Below are positions 27,395 to 40,640 of a stretch of 64,000 bases of DNA, piece after piece. The notes beneath the pieces were generated by a model that did no database searches, was not told the DNA's origin, and was given only the letters and a program-made list of their open reading frames with translations. Within the stretch, counting starts at the first letter, position 1, and every line of letters begins with the position of its first letter. Source of the stretch: Acanthosoma haemorrhoidale (Eukaryota; Arthropoda; Insecta; Hemiptera; Acanthosomatidae); contig OV884011.1 of NCBI GenBank assembly GCA_930367205.1, forward strand, positions 118,727,866 through 118,791,865, given 5' to 3'. A program made the translations under genes and the position numbers.

Positions 27395-27545
27395 GCATGT
27401 GCTGTACTTGGAGATAAAAATCAAAAGCTTTAATCCTAATTATAAATCTGTGAAATACAAGACATCTTATCATTGAAAAAGGTTATTCACAGACTTCAAT
27501 CCTAATATATATTTTTTAATTGAATACTGCTCTGTGATTCCTGTG

Positions 27546-27551
27546 AATAAA
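27546..27551 (+). terminator. Poly(A) signal of ECM29
   Basis: A canonical AATAAA lies about 150 bases after the ECM29 stop codon. It is the first canonical signal in the 3' UTR, so transcription of ECM29 probably ends just beyond it. Convergent SLC35E1 begins its 3' end some 2.7 kb further on. Confidence 0.6.
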
Positions 27552-30102
27552 TGTGTTATTTGGCAATGCCTTAATTATTTGCTTATTATCAGTTAAATCA
27601 CTTTTGCAGTATTGGGGGTTGGGATAATTGTGGAGTATCAATAGCTTTGATTATCAATAATTGGCTCATATTACATACATTCATAGAAAGGTACATCAAT
27701 ACTTTTTTAATTTTTGTTTATATCATAAACCCTTAACCTGCAAATTCCAGAAATGTTACTAAAAATGTAATATCCCTATTCACATGAGTTATTAAGGACA
27801 CCTATTAAACAATTATGGCATGCCGGAAGTATAACTTTATCCTGCATAAAAATAATAAAAAAAATTATATCATGTGGTGAATCACACAATCTTGAGAATT
27901 TTTGCCATAGTGCAGTGGTGAAATTTATTTTAATTGTTCATTCCACAAAAAAGGTCCATTTCAACTTCATTTATTTTTATTCGTGTAAAATTAATAAATA
28001 ATCAAATAAAATTAAAATTGGAAAATCAAATAAATTCATGAATGTTCTACATTGCATTCCTTATGAAACCTAAATCAGTATTGTAGATGAAATCTGTAAA
28101 TTTAAATTGTAGCTTTAAATGAGGTAGTGGATGTGGTATTTATTATTTAGACAATAAAGAACAGAACAAATCAAAAATAATTAAATGAGCCTGTACTCTA
28201 AGAGAAAATAAAAATAAATTCACAGTAACAAAACTAAACCATTGTAAAAGTAATCAAGTAGAACAATTAATTGAGTTAAAAACTCTCAGTGCAAAATAGC
28301 TGTTACTGTAATTTAACATGTTTTTTTTTTATGTCCCCCCCCCTTCCTGCCCTATATTCCCTTGTTAAAATTTACACAGCTATATACTACAAAGTAGAGA
28401 TTCTCAAGCAAATCTATTTACAATTTCTTTATTGTATTTCCTGTAGCTTGGCTACAACAGTCTTAACATTCTTTGTCAAAAAGTCTCTACATTTTACAAA
28501 GGTTTCTAATATACAATATAATAATGCTCTGCAATGTACAAAGAATAATAATAACTTACATACTAAATCTTAACATAATTTTCCCCCGACAGTTTGCTGC
28601 CATCGATGCAGGTGGGGTGGTGGGGTCATAGTATTTAACACTGGGTTTGGGTGCCTTTATTCATTGTTTTTCCCTCTTGAAATGTTTGAAACCTGGGCCT
28701 CCAAATCAAGGAGTTCATGGCGAGAAAAAGTTAATTCAATTGAAACCTTATCATTTCTTACACAACTCTTTTAGTTCTAGTTCGACCTTAGCTATGGAAT
28801 TTGACAATTATCTATTTCGGTTGAAAAGCTCAGTTGCTGGGGCACAAGTATTTATTAATAAGTTTAAATTACTTGCTAAAGAAAATAACTTCTTGCTCCT
28901 GGGGCATTATATTATCGAAACTGCTCTAAATTATATTAATTGTTTAACAAATAAATGAAATAAAGAGTTTAGCCGACTCCAACAACAGTCTCAAAACTAT
29001 ATAGCTGTTAAAGTTGTATACCGCTTTGTTTAATTCAATTGTTTATTATCCTGTAAAGCATTAAGCCTTTAATAAAAAAAGGTAAAACACATATTTGTTT
29101 CGTCTCCGGTTATTCCATTTTTTTAGCCATTCCGACTACCCCCTGGTCCTTATTTAGGTTGAATTAGCTAGCGAGGTACTATTGTATTTGAATTCAGCAT
29201 CTGTATTAACTCATTTTTTCTACATAATGCATGAATAAAGGTACACTAATTCATTATTGATATAACATCGAAATGAATGACATCATGTTGGGAAGAAATG
29301 GTTAAATTAAGGATATTAGGTGTGTATTTCAAGGAATAAATTCATCCTGTTATATAAAATACATATCAAAGTCAGTATTAACTAGTTATATTATTAAATA
29401 TTAATATATATGTCTACAGATCAGCCATTGACTAAGAAATTAAAATCATAAAATACCAAACCTAGAGCAAACATTTAATGGATATACATAAACAGACAGT
29501 TAATATTGAGATTATAAACATTTCACCATTCTTATCAATCACCAGAGTATTAATTAAGAACTATTATTCTTTCTTAATTTCTGGAAAACAACGATTTAAT
29601 CATGAAAGGAATGGACAAAAATAAATATTATTCAAAAAAGTCAAAGTATACCTAATTGATTAGGTAGGTTATAGTAGTATCTAAGCCGAATATAACAAGA
29701 ACAGTCCACCGATACAATAATTATTTTAAATAATAATAACAATAAACTATTATTAACATTTAATGACTCAATAAATAGTAATATGAACTGTACAAGAGAT
29801 AGAAAATGAATAGTCTATTTACAGATGTACAACTATTTACATAAATTATATAAATATTTATTTGTATAGAAAATCTCCTTTAAAAAGAAAAATGGGAAAT
29901 AAATAGTTTTAACTCTTAATTTTTAATATCTTTTAGGTACTAATAGGAATAAATTATTTATCTAACATTTATATAAATAATGTTTTGAAAATTTGCTTTC
30001 AACAGCAATAATACTTCTCTTCAATAACACAGTTGTTATGGTTTGTGAAACACACATAACATAAAATAAAAGATTGTTTAACAATCATATAAAACAATAA
30101 AA
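27552..30102. other. Intergenic region between convergent ECM29 and SLC35E1
   Basis: About 2.5 kb of AT-rich sequence with no supportable gene. The short open frames here have low-complexity, AT-driven composition. A GC-richer patch near 28590-28730 is open on the minus strand for some 30 codons but lacks a good splice acceptor. Confidence 0.6.
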
Positions 30103-30266
30103 GTACTATGTCCCTAAAAAATGAGGACAAATGGAGCAGAGTTAAAAACTATATTATCTTTAACTCACAGACAGCTGTCTTAAACAACAGCTGTGTACGA
30201 TAAATAATAATTGGAATTGGTTCTATTTTTCAATGGAAGCCATAGATAAATAATATGGGATTCATT
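30103..30266. repeat. Direct repeat, copy 1 (3' of SLC35E1 terminal exon)
   Basis: This segment, beginning GTACTATGTCC and ending ATATGGGATTCATT, is repeated in the same direction at 30892-31039 with high identity. Copy 1 has about 16 extra bases that include a second ACAGCTGT. It lies just downstream of the SLC35E1 poly(A) signal. Confidence 0.85.
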
Positions 30267-30278
30267 AGTGTTTTTTTT

Positions 30279-30284
30279 TTTATT
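30279..30284 (-). terminator. Candidate poly(A) signal of SLC35E1
   Basis: AATAAA on the minus strand, about 77 bases past the SLC35E1 stop codon, within a T-rich stretch of the plus strand. It is the nearest canonical signal. Confidence 0.45.
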
Positions 30285-30360
30285 TTGTTAAAGTTGTATT
30301 CCAACATCCTTGTCACTGCAGGTAAGTTAGTCTCGTTGAATATGTTATAAATTATATAGA

Positions 30361-33300
30361 TTATACATATAATGATATCTTTGAATTGTTGATACTTCCG
30401 TTTACTGATGGCATCACAGATATTGTTTGTGAACGAGATTTTTCTTCCTTACGAGCATCATACTTGGCCTGAATAGAAAACATCTATAGTAAGTGAAGGA
30501 AATAAAATTCAATTTTTTAATAATAATATTTGATTTTCTTTAACCGAGAAAACTATCAAGAATACCAGGGGTCAAATATAAAATATGAGTAAATACATAC
30601 AATTTATCTGGACGCTTAAAAGTACAAGAAGCCAGGATTAAAAACTTTTTAAAATAAAGTAAAAAATGAAGTGTTGGTAATATTTATTACAAGTTAAGTA
30701 CAATTGCCACAGTCTGCATAAACATATTTGTATCATAGTTCTTATTGATTTAATTATTCTTTTGAAACTTTCAGTCACAAACTGCCAACAATTAGTACAA
30801 TTATGTTTTCTTGAAAAAAGGGTGTGTCTCGTACATTACTCATCTCATAAATACAGTGGCTATTTATTTGGGTAATTTAATGCAATTAAATGTACTATGT
30901 CCTTCAAAAATGAGGACAAAAGGAGCAGAGTTTAAACTATATTATCTCTAACTCAAACAACAGCTGTATACGATAAATAATACTTGGAATTTGTTCTATT
31001 TTTCAATGGAAGCAGTAGATAAATAATATGGGATTCATTCAATTTAAGCAATTTAGATCTAGCTAATTTAATAATTACCTTATTATAAGCAAGAACTCCT
31101 GCACCTGCGACAGCCATTCCAAGGAGATTCAATGCAGAAACAGGATTACCCAGGATGAGAAGCGATGCTCCGATTATTGCCAACCTCTTGGTGCCAGATG
31201 CCACAGCATACGTCAGGGGACTCACCATAGACATAACAGAGAATGCCAAAAGGTTCTGTAACCAACTCAATGCCCCATCAGCTATGAGCAGCAGCCATTT
31301 CCCATCTATTAACTGAAATAAATAAATAGACAGTTCGCAAAAGTGAATCAGAAAATCTAACATCATCAGTCTTTCATCAACCTAATAAGCCAATATCCTA
31401 ACAAATACATTTGCTCAAATCTAAACTCACATGTAGCTGATGCTTCCAATAGCTAGCTATGATCGGCTTCAGGTTCATTTCACATGTGAAGATGACTGCA
31501 GTTAATTGTTGAAATTACTTGTTGCAAAAAATGGATGGAGAAACTGAAGGGACAATTACAAGAAATAGTCTGACACATGGGTTCTTTGTGAGTTTCTTTA
31601 CTATGTATTAAATAATAGTGAAAAAACTACTCACTCAATAGCTTCCATCAAAATTCTTTCTTTTCTTTTTTGCACACTTTCCATTGTTACATCTTAACTA
31701 TATGTTATCTTGATCCTGGGTATTGTTTCATTTATTTTTACAATTTCAGATTGAATGTCTTATTTTTATAACCGCTATTGTAGAAATTGACACACTAAAC
31801 ATTGATTGTACCAGTTTCAAAACAGTCTTGCTGTCTCTTCTGGCTTGGAGAATATTATGCAGTAAAAAAAAAATGACTTATTTTAATACCAATATTAAGT
31901 GACTACTCATCTCTCATTAAATTAAGTAGCTACTCATCCCCCTCCCTATATGAGGCCGAGTGAGTGATCGTCTCTTCTTCTCAGAAAAAATACTAAGGGG
32001 AGAAGTTGGGTTCCTTAGCCAGGTGAGCACCAAACATTAGGCTACAGAAGCGATTAATCTTATATTATTAATAAAACATACCTTCATCAATCGCAACTCT
32101 CAAAATGCTTTTACACATCTTTGTTCAGTCACTGATTTCAACATTTGGTGGCTCCTGTGACTCAAACAGATGTACGCTATGCCAATCTGACTTTATCATA
32201 ACCCCTATTTATTACATTATGGCACAATACATTTTAACGAGTAGACACATGTATTATAATCAGAAAAGGTATTTATTAGGTTTCTCTCGCATGTGTAGAA
32301 AAGATCATTCCAGAAGTGCAAAGGCAGCTGGTGTTATGGCAAAATTATCTAAAAAGTTAAAATGCCACAAATTAACACAACCCTTTGAAACCATATAGGA
32401 CTGCAATGAGTTCTGAATAGTCATATGTTCTATTCCAGTGGCTTTCCAGGTGCAGATGAGTAAGTATCTTAAATTGTAATCCACTTAACTGTAAGTCTTG
32501 GTGAGCAACCATATTCTGATGAATTAGTATTTTTTCCCACCAATTATATAAGCATTATAGTAATGTATATATAAAAGTAATTATAAATTGTAGCGACCGC
32601 ATACTACATAAGAAAAATCACCCTATACTCTATTGTATATATATTGTAAATTGGTTATATGTTGTCAATTAATTTAAACAAATGTAAATAATATTACCAA
32701 ACCATAAGTCATATCAGTGTAAATATTGTAAACAATAAAAGACACAGCTGCTAAACACTAGTTCAGAAGCCCTGCAGAGGGAGTCGGGTAGCTCTTGGGG
32801 CTGGGTGGGTCCTGGTCTAGAACATTCAAGCATCACCCAACCCTGCAATGCGGTTGGTCAGAATAAAACCCCAGCCCATTGGCTACTTGGGGCTATATAT
32901 ACCCCCTAGCTTTAGCCGATAAGTCGTTCTAACTACGGCTCTCTAGACTGGTACTTACAGCTGCACTGATGTTTCTAGATTTGGCCTTCTCATTTATGTT
33001 AAAACTAGCACCTCCTTAGAAAAGATTTCCAAGACGGTCACCTGGAGCCCTACAAACATTACCTAGTAGTGTCTCCCCCAGTGATCCAGCCTGTCTCTCT
33101 CCGGTTCACTCGCCTTCGGGATCTGGACTAGTTTTTGCCTACCCTCAGATACCGGGTGTGAATTCGTGGTCATTCCAAGACCACATAAACTACCTACAAT
33201 AACTACCCTATACCTCTTCTCCTGAACATAGTGCACTGCCAGGGAACATACCTATCAGATATGGAGTCAGATAGTACAGTAGTAAGACCCGCCATAAAGC

Positions 33301-36300
33301 AATTGTCCAGATCATAGCCTAATCAACCCTCACTTCGTCACTAGGGCTAGAGTAACTAGGCACCCCCCTCGTGACGACCCGACATAAATCATATAATATT
33401 AGCAAAGTATTAATCAACTTTTTGTATATATATTATTTTCAGTACTTGTGAGTTAACAGAACACCACTGTTCTTTCGTACACAACATATTCTACCCAAAA
33501 ATTTATAAAAACTAAATCTGTGTATTAGTTACATTAAAAATTTATTTTTATAAGAAAAGTAACTTTGGTTAATCAATTTTAATTACTTTTTCATTTTTGC
33601 AAACATGAAGAATTTTATGAGATCTCACATAGAAATTAGAGAAACATTAAAAATGTTAATCCTAATGGAGTGGCAATCAATTACCTATTTTTAACACAAT
33701 AATATGAATGTTCTTTAAAGTAATAAGATCCAAATACCAAATTGATAATCTAGTAAACTTAAGATAAAGTTAATTTTATATGAAAAAAACATAATATATA
33801 ATAAAGTACTTACAATTTTTGATTCTTGAATAACGCTCGTAAGATCAAACCAACACCAAATAGGAAGAAAGATCATCATAGAGAGTCGGCCCAGTAAATG
33901 CAATAATCTTAAGTGATGAAGGCCTATATCATGAAGAACCTGAGAAATAAGTAGCAGGATTTATAAATATTACACAAAAATAGATTTAAGACTTTCACAA
34001 TTTCATATCAATATAACAGTGAATTAGAGACTTAAAACTTACTGGTCAGAGATTGTCAGATAATTAATCAAGAAGATTATTAAGTTAGTTAATCTATTAG
34101 AAATTACACTAATCTCCCGCCCAATGAGACCGGATATGAAGATCTCTAAGACATACATTAATTAGTTTTCAAGCGGAATATGCGGCTCAAAACTGCATAT
34201 TTTTATTTTATTTTTTTTTAATTTTCTTTGGTTAATATGATGACATGACCAAGGTTTAGGGAATCGATCTGTCTGTGTGGTTAAAATAAATCTGTTAGTG
34301 GACTCAACAATACTAGGTAGTTCTTTAGGTAGACATAAGATTCTTGGCAAGTTAATAAAATTATGTTCCCTACATTGTTACGGATTTTTATGATACTATA
34401 TATCAATTCCGACTACTACATCAGGCTAAACAATTAAAAAGATTTCCAGCTTGATTGTAGTGCAGTGTTTGGAAATAATGATTTCTGTCAGATAGAAGGT
34501 TAGTAGATATTTTAAGCTAATAAATAACAAATCTTGTTTGTAAAATTGTTTAATTTCATCTCTCAGTGATTGCACAGTTTCACTGGAAAGATTCAGATAC
34601 ATATTTGCCTATCGATCACTTAAAAAGGCTGAATAAAATTTTATGAAACTTAGTGCTAAAGTATGTGTTAAAATTATATATTATAAAATTATATTAGTGC
34701 TAGGCTACAAAATTATTTTGTAATGCTGCCAAAATTCTATACTAAGAGAAAAGTAAAAACACGAAATTTCTCCATGTTTTCTCATTAGCTTCTAAATAGA
34801 AAAAGGTGCTCTGTAAATTGAAATATCTGCTGAAAAAAATAAGTGATTATCTACCTTTTTAGAAAAAATATTTTGAAGTGAATGCTGTAAAGTAGCCGCA
34901 AGAGCACTAAGCAGCCCAGTCAGGTCAAATGAAATTTCTGTCAGAGTCGCTAGAGCCACACCTAAAATGATCGGTGCCAACGCCATATATACCTAAACAA
35001 ACCATATATTTGATTAATAAAAAATCATTACAAGATGTATTATTTTGTTTTCAACTAAAGTATTATTCTATTTCTTTGAAATGTAATGATTGGATGTCAT
35101 TTATGTGATACATAGAGCAATAGAAATACCATCTGATTTGATCTGCCTACGGTGGATGAGTTCATCCAACGAAGACATATCAAATTTTTCGACTTCCTGC
35201 AATATCTCACAAACCCGGTGTTTAACACGATAACCCCCGCTTCGTTCACTCATCGATGGCAGGACGCTGTCGCGGCTGGAACGCTTTAGTCTTAGGTTTT
35301 AGTGTTAGTGTTTTCCATGGTCGCAAGCTGAAGGTGAGCCTCATCATGAGTGTATGTGTATTGGACTTATTAACAACAATCTGAAAGTATTATATTTTAT
35401 GCATTCCTTAATATGCATCTGCGAATGCAGCACGAGGAGACAGCTGTAATTCCAAATTTATTTATTTATTTTTGTCATTGTATATATATTATCAATAAAG
35501 AAATTTTGAAAGAAGAAAAAAAAAAAAAAAAAGATAGACAAAACCCAGTAGGTTCTGATTTTAAGTTCCGGCTGTTACTATTTACTACAACTAATAATTA
35601 TTTAAAATACTAAATTGAAATTTAATTAAATTAAAATTAAATAGCAACTTATAAATGTACATTTAATAATAGTATAATGATCTTATTTATTTGTTACATA
35701 AATTACACTCACCTTGCAGGTTTGTTTTTCTCCTAGAATTAACCTTGACAGGACAACAGTGAAGAGAGGCATGGTAGCCTTAACTGTAAACAGAAGTAGA
35801 TAACCTTATCAGTGATCAGGGAGGCTACACTTCTCAGATGATGTTTCTATGTACACAGTTATTGTTTATAAATATTTCAAGGGTAAGTTGCATAAGGGGT
35901 AACTTTTTCACGAAGTCTGACAAGTGCTCTACTTCCAATAAAATGGGACCAGTTGAAGTAATACAGTTTAAATTACGTAATCGCTTTCACTTTGACAAGT
36001 AATTGTTAGTAACTGCTCTCAATTTCCTGAGAAAATAGTATGAATTTGGTTTCTTTCGGACTAAATTCTTTGTACTATTATTGGTACGATTACGATATGA
36101 GAGAGAGTTGCGACAGATAATGACGTGTAAGAGATATGAATACAATATGGGAAACTTACCGGTATGCGTGTAAGATACTGGTACTTTCCATATGCTGACG
36201 TGGGTGAAGACGGACCCCATTATTTTACCGATGGCCAGTGGTACAAGGATCTTCATGTAGTAGTTCCACCCTATGTCAGTCTGCCTCCTGACTCCCCACA

Positions 36301-36484
36301 GCTTGAGGACTGGGCCCGAATATACGGTGATCGATAGGAGCTGAGCCATCGTCACTGTCATAGGATAGGGAAAGTCGTTGAGGAGCATCTTCCCTATAAC
36401 GTTGTTGGAAGAACCTACGATGTACCATAGCAAGCAGAGAATTATCACAGTAAGAGCCTCACGTACTTGCCTCGGGTCCGCCAT
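30361..36484 (-). CDS. SLC35E1: Solute carrier family 35 member E1-like transporter
   Basis: Multi-pass nucleotide-sugar/triose-phosphate translocator family protein, probably in Golgi or other endomembranes; substrate unproven. Six coding exons on the minus strand: 36484-36160, 35783-35713, 34992-34855, 33939-33814, 31312-31079, 30468-30361. All have GT-AG borders and matching phases, and total 333 codons plus TAA. Diagnostic stretches are [14 protein letters not shown] (residues 95-108), VKATMP at the exon 1-2 joint, [18 protein letters not shown] (161-178), [13 protein letters not shown] (start of exon 4) and [14 protein letters not shown] (250-263), followed by [11 protein letters not shown] and LAYNK. 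The protein is one TPT/EamA-type fold with about ten hydrophobic segments and a short 35-residue tail, shorter than in human. The ATG at 36484 begins MADPRQ and is the only good start ahead of the first membrane segment. Introns carry a solo LTR and a non-LTR fragment. Confidence 0.93.
30892..31039. repeat. Direct repeat, copy 2 (last intron of SLC35E1)
   Basis: Partner of 30103-30266, in the same orientation and 789 bases away. It lies in the last SLC35E1 intron, 40 bases from the end of exon 5, so the pair brackets terminal exon 30361-30468. No open frame or TE termini are visible. Confidence 0.85.
32589..33384. mobile_element. Solo LTR (796 bp) with TAAAT target duplication
   Basis: Begins TGTAGCGACCGC and ends GTGACGACCCGACA, the TG...CA pattern of LTRs. 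It is flanked exactly by TAAAT at 32584-32588 and 33385-33389, a perfect 5-bp duplication. It contains a promoter-like CTATATATACCCC near 32892. No internal region adjoins, so it is the product of LTR-LTR recombination. It shares both ends and a GAACATAGTGCA segment with the LTR at 62491-63162. It lies in the intron between SLC35E1 exons 4 and 5. Confidence 0.88.
35121..35535 (+). mobile_element. 5'-truncated non-LTR retrotransposon in SLC35E1 intron
   Basis: An open segment at 35140-35289 encodes [20 protein letters not shown] and ends in a stop after AAGTL; this is the C-terminal tail of a jockey-like reverse transcriptase protein. It is followed by a 3' UTR with ATCAATAAAG and a run of A at about 35516-35532, the expected retrotransposed 3' end. 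It is inserted antisense to the host gene. Only the last 400 bases of the element remain. Confidence 0.65.
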
Positions 36485-36560
36485 GCTGGCAAGACGGATC
36501 CGACTGACCTACTCGTTCGGGATCGTCGAACCTTCCCCCTCTCATCCCACGTCCCTGGGC

Positions 36561-39500
36561 TTTTCCTTGTAAATTAATCTCATTTATGTTAATGAAACTT
36601 CACAAATTAATCCATTAAAAAAAAGTTGATTGTTTTAATGAATTCTTTGAAATAATGTAAGTTTAAAGGTAAACGTTTCATGATATGAAGATTGTGGCGT
36701 TGAATACATGGAAGGACGGGCAGACAGTTTCATTCACTGCACCCCAAAAAAATATAATTTTACTGACTAGTTTTTTTTTATCACATAATCAAAAATTGGA
36801 TACAAGTTAATTAGTGGTGCCCTGGATAACAGTAACATAAATTCGGCCAAATAAGTGACCAGAAAATCCCTGTATACTCATCTTCTTTTATTTCCCCTCT
36901 CGACTGAACCACAAATTTTTTCAATTATATCCAATGTATCACGATCCAGGGTCTATGATTTACCGTTTGCTGTTTATAGCCTTTTTTATTTACTGTTTTT
37001 TTATTTTTGTAATATAAATTTATTTTATTATAAATCTGTAGTATAGGAATGTAGTGCTTATAGTCATCAGCAAGAAGCAATAACAATAACTCAAGGGAAA
37101 GGTGACTGCGTCTTTATAGGCCCGTGTAAAGTTAACAAGTACCCAAAATTCTAGTTTTTACATTTTACGAAATAAATGTCATAAAAATATAAGATATAAT
37201 AAACAAAGCTGCTTATAGGGTTCAGCACGAGTTAGTTCAATTGTTATTAAATGGTGGAGATAACTACTCGGCTAACTTTTTATCAAAAATTTTTTATTTA
37301 TTTGTTTTGTTAAACCACCTAGGTTACTGAAAATCATTAGCCATTTTCAATTAAAAAAAAACTGAAATAACTAAAACATAAATATGAAAATATTTATGAT
37401 CCAAACCAGCTTGGAAAGTATTAAATACCTAAGTTCTATTGTTGGATGTCTTTAATCTGAATGTCTTTAAAATTCTTTTTTAGTACGAGGACCATAACCC
37501 CCCCCCCATCCCTATAAAATTCACATTGTTCACATTGAAAAATCAGACATCAATTATAGAATAAACAAACCTGAAAGTAATTCAAGCTATCAAAAAGGGT
37601 CATAATCTTTCTCTTGTAAATTTTATCCAATATTTCGACCCAGCAAAGCTGCTTATTACGGGAACATTGGCATTCAGGTAATTATATACGTTAACCTTTG
37701 AATTATATAAGAAGTGTGAACTTGAATTAAGATTTATTATTATAATTATATATTTGTTTACAATAGGACCCGTCTTATAAGTTCTCAGGACAGAATAAAG
37801 GACGTAAACTAAAAAAAAATTATATATTTGTTCCTGGCACATAAATTATTGCGCCGTCATCATTGTAATATAAGCTCGTTAATGCAATCAAACTAACATA
37901 TCACATTACGTTTCTTGAATACGTCGATCAAGCTGATATCTGGCTATTAGCGTTACCGTCTTTTATGTCTTCTTAACTAAGAGGAAAAATCATTACTTTA
38001 AGCGTTAAATGGCTGAGCTCTGTTAAAAGTAAAGGGAATTTTAAAGATCAAATTTGTGGTACCTGTAATTTATTATTTATTTTATGTATTAATAATTTAT
38101 TTTACACTTCGTTTATTCTTTACTTTTGGTTTTTAAATGAAATAATAAGAAAAATAGTCAAAGCTTCATTAAATACATTATTAGAAATGCATTCTATGAT
38201 CTCTATTTTTTACTATTGCTTCTTCATACGAACAAAATCGATTTGATTTATTTTTTATTATATGTGGTAAGGTGGTAGGTGAGTACATTAAAATTTTGTG
38301 GTCCTTCAAAAGCTTTAAGCTTCTTCTTAGGTCCGAATATTGACGGAATCACTTGAGCAGATAATCCAGATCTCTTGTTTGAAATTACGAGTACATTGCC
38401 AACAAGGTTTTGTGCATTCTATTTGGCATCTGTACATTTTACATTTTAATCTAATAATGTGATTATTTGACATCCTTAGTTGCCTGAAAATCCTAGTTGC
38501 ATTTATATCTGTTCTGATACTTAAATAATTATTGTACTGAAATAGTGAGTGGTGGATGGAGCCGAGCAGAAGCCTTGGTTGCTCAGACCAGTTTGAATTT
38601 TTTGGATTGGATATTTTAGGATTTTTATGATATTGTTATCTTAGCAATTTTTTTTCGGTAGTAGTTTAGTTTTGATTAAAACTTGAAGGTGAATCTTTAT
38701 AAACAAGGCAATAAATGCTTTCCAGCGAACTTAGCTTTGTTCTATTTAATACTGCTAGGGGAAGGAGCTTTGAATTGATTGAATAGAATCGGCTAAGGTT
38801 ATCAGACAAAGCTCTAAGTCTAAGCTTCTTGGAAGAAGATCCGTTATAATTAAGCCATGATTAATAAATGATTTATGATAACTTTTCGAAAGATGTTTCG
38901 TCACAGTAGGTGTGAAATCTAAAACATGTAACCTTGATTGTCTTAATTGTTAATTTTTTGGACATGGTTTCCATATGGCGGGTATCCTTCTTTCGCTCGC
39001 CTTCAAGTTAATTTTTTATACACTTGATGCTATGAATGTTTCCTTACTTAGCTCTTAAAATGAGAAGTGGGTCGCTCCCGACAAAAAAAAATCTTAAGCA
39101 GGTAAAATAATGTGACAGGGACTAAGATCAGGTTCGCGGTTTTACCCAATGAGTTATGTACCCGAACATACACATTTTAATCAAATGTGATGGACACGTA
39201 ATGACAAATTATTAATTCTAGTACTAGATCTGAAAATGTAGCTATTGAAATGTAAAAGATGGAATGTAATCATAATGTGCCAATAGTTACGAACTGTCCA
39301 TTGAACTAGATGAAGATGAGGCTACCAATTCCTTTAATTTTAATGTCAGTAAAAAATCTGCAGCCCCAAATTTCCCCTATTAAAAACATCAGAAAAATAA
39401 TTTCAAAGCAAAATCGCAAAGTAAAAGACTTACACATTAAATATAATCGAAACAATCATATAACAATATGATGGTTTATTCTATTCTAGATACTTATTTG

Positions 39501-39630
39501 ATACCGATATATTCATGCAGCTTGTATATTCTTCCCCCTATAATGGGTAATATAGCTTAAAATTAGTAAGCAAGATGAAGAGGTCGAATTTCCGATGTAA
39601 AAACGTAGCGAAATGCAAAGAGTCGAATGA
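36561..39630. other. Intergenic region upstream of SLC35E1
   Basis: Some 3 kb of AT-rich sequence. The first 75 bases upstream of the SLC35E1 ATG (36485-36560) are GC-richer and probably 5' UTR and core promoter; I see no clear TATA box. The rest holds no supportable gene. Confidence 0.5.
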
Positions 39631-39639
39631 CCTCGGAGG

Positions 39640-40035
39640 TCTTCCTTAGCAGCTGTGCAGTGCTGAAGACCTGGTCTTGGGCAACTGCCCGGAGCTGGTC
39701 TACTGCTTGCTGTGCTGAGGACTGGTCTCGGGCAGACCTCTGAGACGCTGAGATTTTGACTTGGACTCACACCTTGATCTTGGAGCCATCGATATTTTTC
39801 AGCAAGAGGTAAGTTTTATAGTTAAGCTAGTAAGAGCTCTGTAATCTTCCTATAATTTAAATTCAATGAAATTAGATATTCTTTCAGTAAAATATAGTAT
39901 ATAAATTTCTATATTATATAAATGAATCCCTTCCATTTTGACCACCACGTTACTTTGGGTTTATATTCCAGTTGGGACAATTGAAAATTATTTGAGTAAA
40001 GTATAAATTCACGCTAATGCAAGTTAGATGGCATC
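39640..40035 (-). repeat. Dispersed repeat family A, inverted copy
   Basis: Read on the minus strand this matches 50560-51080 along most of its length, with shared TTAGCAGCT, GGGCAACTGCCCGGAGC, GACCTCTGAGACGCTGAG, CCCAAAGTAAC and GCGTGAATTTATACTT. It lacks a block of about 60 bases present in the other copy. No protein is evident in the shared part. Confidence 0.75.
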
Positions 40036-40334
40036 CCTACAACTCAAATATTCTAATTATTTCATTAGAGCTTAACAGCGTGGCGTTTGCGAGTAGGTCA
40101 GGTAAATAAAAGATAAATCATTTATATATTGCCTTAGAGTTTAATGTTTTCGGGTACAGCAAATATCAGACAGATTATTATATCGATACGCAGAAGTAAT
40201 CGTTGACATTACAATACATCAAACTGTATCCGATTACACAAAATGTAAGGAGATGTATAATGAATGTTCTACGGATACATGTATCCTTTTTATATCTACC
40301 TAACTTACCTTAACCATAACGCCTCTACCCTCAA

Positions 40335-40640
40335 TCTGAATAATTAAAATATTTAATTTACTGGGATGCCATTTAACTATTAAATTCTAACGAATTTGAT
40401 TCTCTATCAAATCCCGAGCGTATTGCATTAGCGTAAAGTGATACTTAAATATATTTACTCAATAATATTTAATTAATTTGATATTCTGCCAATCGTATCT
40501 AACCCAAAGTAATTTATTTTAATAAATTAACGTGGTCATTAATGGAAGGATTTTCTTTTAACAAAATAGAATATACACGGCGATATGTTTTATTCAAATG
40601 TTTGAAAGTATTCAATAAAAAAGTAATATGAATCCCAATG
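40335..40640 (+). repeat. Dispersed repeat family A, direct partial copy
   Basis: Shares GATGCCATTTAACTATT, TCTCTATCAAAT, GAGCGTATTGCATT and AATAAATTAACGTG with the copy at 50560-51080, in the same order. With the inverted copy at 39640-40035 it forms a head-to-head pair separated by about 300 bases. Confidence 0.6.

Noticed and set aside
28585..28730. Minus-strand 30-codon frame in a GC-richer patch downstream of ECM29
   Set aside because: An upstream stop leaves no acceptor with a pyrimidine tract, and no partner exon was found.
32105..32398. 97-codon plus-strand open frame in a SLC35E1 intron
   Set aside because: No domain recognised; antisense to the host gene with no promoter or splice evidence.
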